Source: Streptomyces mutabilis
GTDB lineage: Bacteria > Actinomycetota > Actinomycetes > Streptomycetales > Streptomycetaceae
Length of the DNA stretch: 64,000 nucleotides
Assembly: GCF_014649815.1 (NCBI RefSeq)
Contig: NZ_BMTT01000013.1
Coordinates: forward strand, 124,001-188,000
Reading direction: 5' to 3'
Every line of letters starts with the position of its first letter. Position 1 is the first letter of the stretch. A model generated the notes under the pieces. It searched no databases. It saw nothing but the letters and a program-made list of their open reading frames with translations, and was not told the DNA's origin. A program made the translations under genes and the position numbers. This document shows, piece by piece, positions 62,404-64,000 of the stretch.

Positions 62404-64000
62404 ATGTCTTCACCCCAGGGAAGCGTGCCGATCCCAGGGGCGCGGGACGGCGTCGACACGCGGCTCCGCCGCGGGGGGCGAGCAACCACGACGACGCCGC
62501 ACTCGCCCGCGACGACAAGCCGCCCCCACCGCGTCGCGATCATCGGCGGCGGCCCCGGCGGCCTCTACACCGCCGCCCTCCTCAAACGCCTCGCCCCCGA
62601 CCGCAAGGTCACCGTCTGGGAACGCAACGCCCCCGACGACACCTTCGGCTTCGGGGTCGTCCTCTCCGACGAGACCCTCGGCGGCATCGGACACGCCGAC
62701 CCGGCCGTCCACGCGGCCCTCAAGGCCGACTTCGTGCGCTGGGACGACATCGACATCGTCCACCGAGGAACCCGCCAGACCTCCACAGGGCACGGTTTCG
62801 CCGCCCTCGGCCGCCGCCGCCTCCTGGAGATCCTGCATGACCGCTGCCGCTCCCTCGGCGTCGACCTGCGCTTTCGCGCCGAGGCCCCGCACCCCGACCG
62901 GCTCGCGCGCGAGTACGACCTGGTCGTCGCCGCCGACGGCGTGCACAGCACCACCCGTGAGACCTACCGCGACGCGTTCCGCCCCCGCCTCACCACCCAC
63001 CGCTGCCGCTACATCTGGCTGGCCGCCGACTTCGCCTTCGAAGCCTTCCGCTTCGACACCGCCGAGACCGAGCACGGCGTGATGCAACTGCACGGCTACC
63101 CCTACGCGCCCGACGCCTCGACCGTCATCGTCGAGATGCGCGAGGAGGTCTGGGAGGGGGCCGGCTTCGACGAGCTGGACGAGTCGGAGTCCACCGCACG
63201 CTGCGCCAAGATCTTCGCCGACGCCCTCGGCGGCCGGCCGCTGAAGTCCAACAAGTCGGCGTGGACCACCTTCCGCACGGTCGTCAACGAACGCTGGTGG
63301 CACGGCAACGTGGTCCTCCTCGGCGATGCCGCCCACACCGCCCACTTCTCCATCGGCTCCGGCACCAAGCTCGCCGTGGAGGACGCCCTCGCGCTCGCCG
63401 CCTGCCTGGAGGAACAGCCCACCCTCGAAAATGCGCTCACCGCCTACGAGGAGGAGCGTCGCCCCGTCGTCGCCTCCACACAGCGGGCGGCCAAGGCCAG
63501 CCTGGAATGGTTCGAGGACCTGTCCAGGTACGTCGACCAGCCGCCCCGCCGGTTCGCGTTCAACCTGCTCACCCGCAGCCGCCGCGTCACCCACGACAAC
63601 CTGCGGCTGCGCGACCCCCGCTTCACCGAGTCCGTCGAGCGCGAGTTCGGCTGCCCGCCCGGCACCCCGCCGATGTTCACCCCGTTCCGGCTGCGCGGCC
63701 TGACCCTGCGCAACCGCGTCGTCGTCTCCCCGATGGACATGTACTCGGCCACCGACGGCGTCCCCGGTGACTTCCACCTCGTCCACCTCGGGGCGAGGGC
63801 GCTGGGCGGCGCCGGACTGGTGATGACCGAGATGGTGTGCGTCAGCGAGCGGGGCCGCATCACCCCCGGCTGCGCGGGCCTGTACACCGCACGGCAGGCC
63901 GAGGCGTGGCGGCGGATCACGGACTTCGTGCACGCGCGGGCGCCCGGCACCGCGATCGGCGTGCAGCTCGGGCACAGCGGCCGCAAGGGCTCGACCCGGC
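62404..64000 (+). CDS. Bifunctional salicylyl-CoA 5-hydroxylase/oxidoreductase, 5' part
   Basis: Open to the end of the window (532 codons visible). The N-terminal flavin monooxygenase has GGGPGG (48-53), DG in [15 protein letters not shown] and GDAAHT (307-312). From about residue 424 an old-yellow-enzyme-type FMN domain begins ([25 protein letters not shown]). This fusion is typical of salicylyl-CoA 5-hydroxylase, which converts salicylyl-CoA towards gentisyl-CoA. ATG 62404 overlaps GGGAGG at the end of the hydratase gene. Residues 11-42 are encoded by a dispersed repeat. Confidence 0.9.
   Translation, partial: MSSPQGSVPIPGARDGVDTRLRRGGRATTTTPHSPATTSRPHRVAIIGGGPGGLYTAALLKRLAPDRKVTVWERNAPDDTFGFGVVLSDETLGGIGHADPAVHAALKADFVRWDDIDIVHRGTRQTSTGHGFAALGRRRLLEILHDRCRSLGVDLRFRAEAPHPDRLAREYDLVVAADGVHSTTRETYRDAFRPRLTTHRCRYIWLAADFAFEAFRFDTAETEHGVMQLHGYPYAPDASTVIVEMREEVWEGAGFDELDESESTARCAKIFADALGGRPLKSNKSAWTTFRTVVNERWWHGNVVLLGDAAHTAHFSIGSGTKLAVEDALALAACLEEQPTLENALTAYEEERRPVVASTQRAAKASLEWFEDLSRYVDQPPRRFAFNLLTRSRRVTHDNLRLRDPRFTESVEREFGCPPGTPPMFTPFRLRGLTLRNRVVVSPMDMYSATDGVPGDFHLVHLGARALGGAGLVMTEMVCVSERGRITPGCAGLYTARQAEAWRRITDFVHARAPGTAIGVQLGHSGRKGSTR
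62432..62530 (+). repeat. Dispersed Streptomyces repeat inside the hydroxylase N-terminus
   Basis: About 99 bp beginning tcccaggggcgcggga with hairpin gcggctccgccgc (62460-62472) and later gacgacaagccgcccccacc. It closely matches, from memory, a repeat seen many times between Streptomyces genes. It is in frame without stops, so it became coding. Confidence 0.65.

Noticed and set aside
1-64000. tRNA, rRNA or CRISPR arrays
   Set aside because: No cloverleaf with CCA-proximal consensus, rRNA-like block or regularly spaced repeat series was noticed on either strand.

Overview
The window is high-GC actinobacterial DNA, almost certainly from a Streptomyces chromosome. The evidence is strong G/C bias at third codon positions, many GTG and some TTG starts, leaderless-looking genes, and gene families typical of the genus: SepH, CutRS, SflB, a roadblock/GTPase conservon, and DUF3093, DUF3159, DUF3710, DUF4193 and DUF5994 proteins. 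From memory the order resembles the core region of S. coelicolor around hemH, cutRS and dut, but no alignment could be run. I saw no rRNA, tRNA or CRISPR array.

Layout. 0-14.6 kb is core: the end of a rhodanese, sepH, a FAD oxidase and MFS exporter, coproporphyrin ferrochelatase, an inositol monophosphatase, the CutRS two-component system, and a DUF4193, DUF3093, thioesterase, dut and DUF3710 block. 14.7-24.2 kb is potassium-related: a wrecked ABC ATPase, KdpD/KdpE without KdpFABC, two TrkA-type RCK proteins, a 40-residue membrane peptide and a KimA-like transporter. 24.2-25.6 kb encodes a TRAM-domain RNA methyltransferase.

25.6-43.9 kb is accessory in character. It holds a transposase stub, a TetR/SnoaL pair, a four-gene conservon (sensor kinase, roadblock, DUF742, GTPase), a STAS protein, a desaturase, an HTH/MFS pair, a HEAT and MerR-HEAT pair and a threonine-dehydratase-like enzyme. 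Several genes are broken here: YihY, DUF5994, GNAT and DeoR. The longest non-coding gaps are also in this stretch.

43.9-64 kb returns to compact gene packing: an amino-acid permease, a CbiMNQO cobalt transporter behind a cobalamin riboswitch, SflB, an ATPase, a MazG-like enzyme, an F420-type oxidoreductase, the Hen1-Pnkp RNA-repair pair, arginine deiminase with ornithine carbamoyltransferase and a permease, an RsbW-like kinase, and an enoyl-CoA hydratase followed by a bifunctional salicylyl-CoA 5-hydroxylase cut by the window end.

The points most worth a second look are: the ABC ATPase gene whose 3' tail is inverted; two Streptomyces-type dispersed repeats captured inside coding sequence (one exactly 12 codons long inside the Pnkp ligase domain, one in the N-terminus of the salicylyl-CoA hydroxylase); the potassium gene neighbourhood with its small membrane peptide; and the HEAT/MerR-HEAT pair, whose first gene seems to lack a normal start codon at the expected place.
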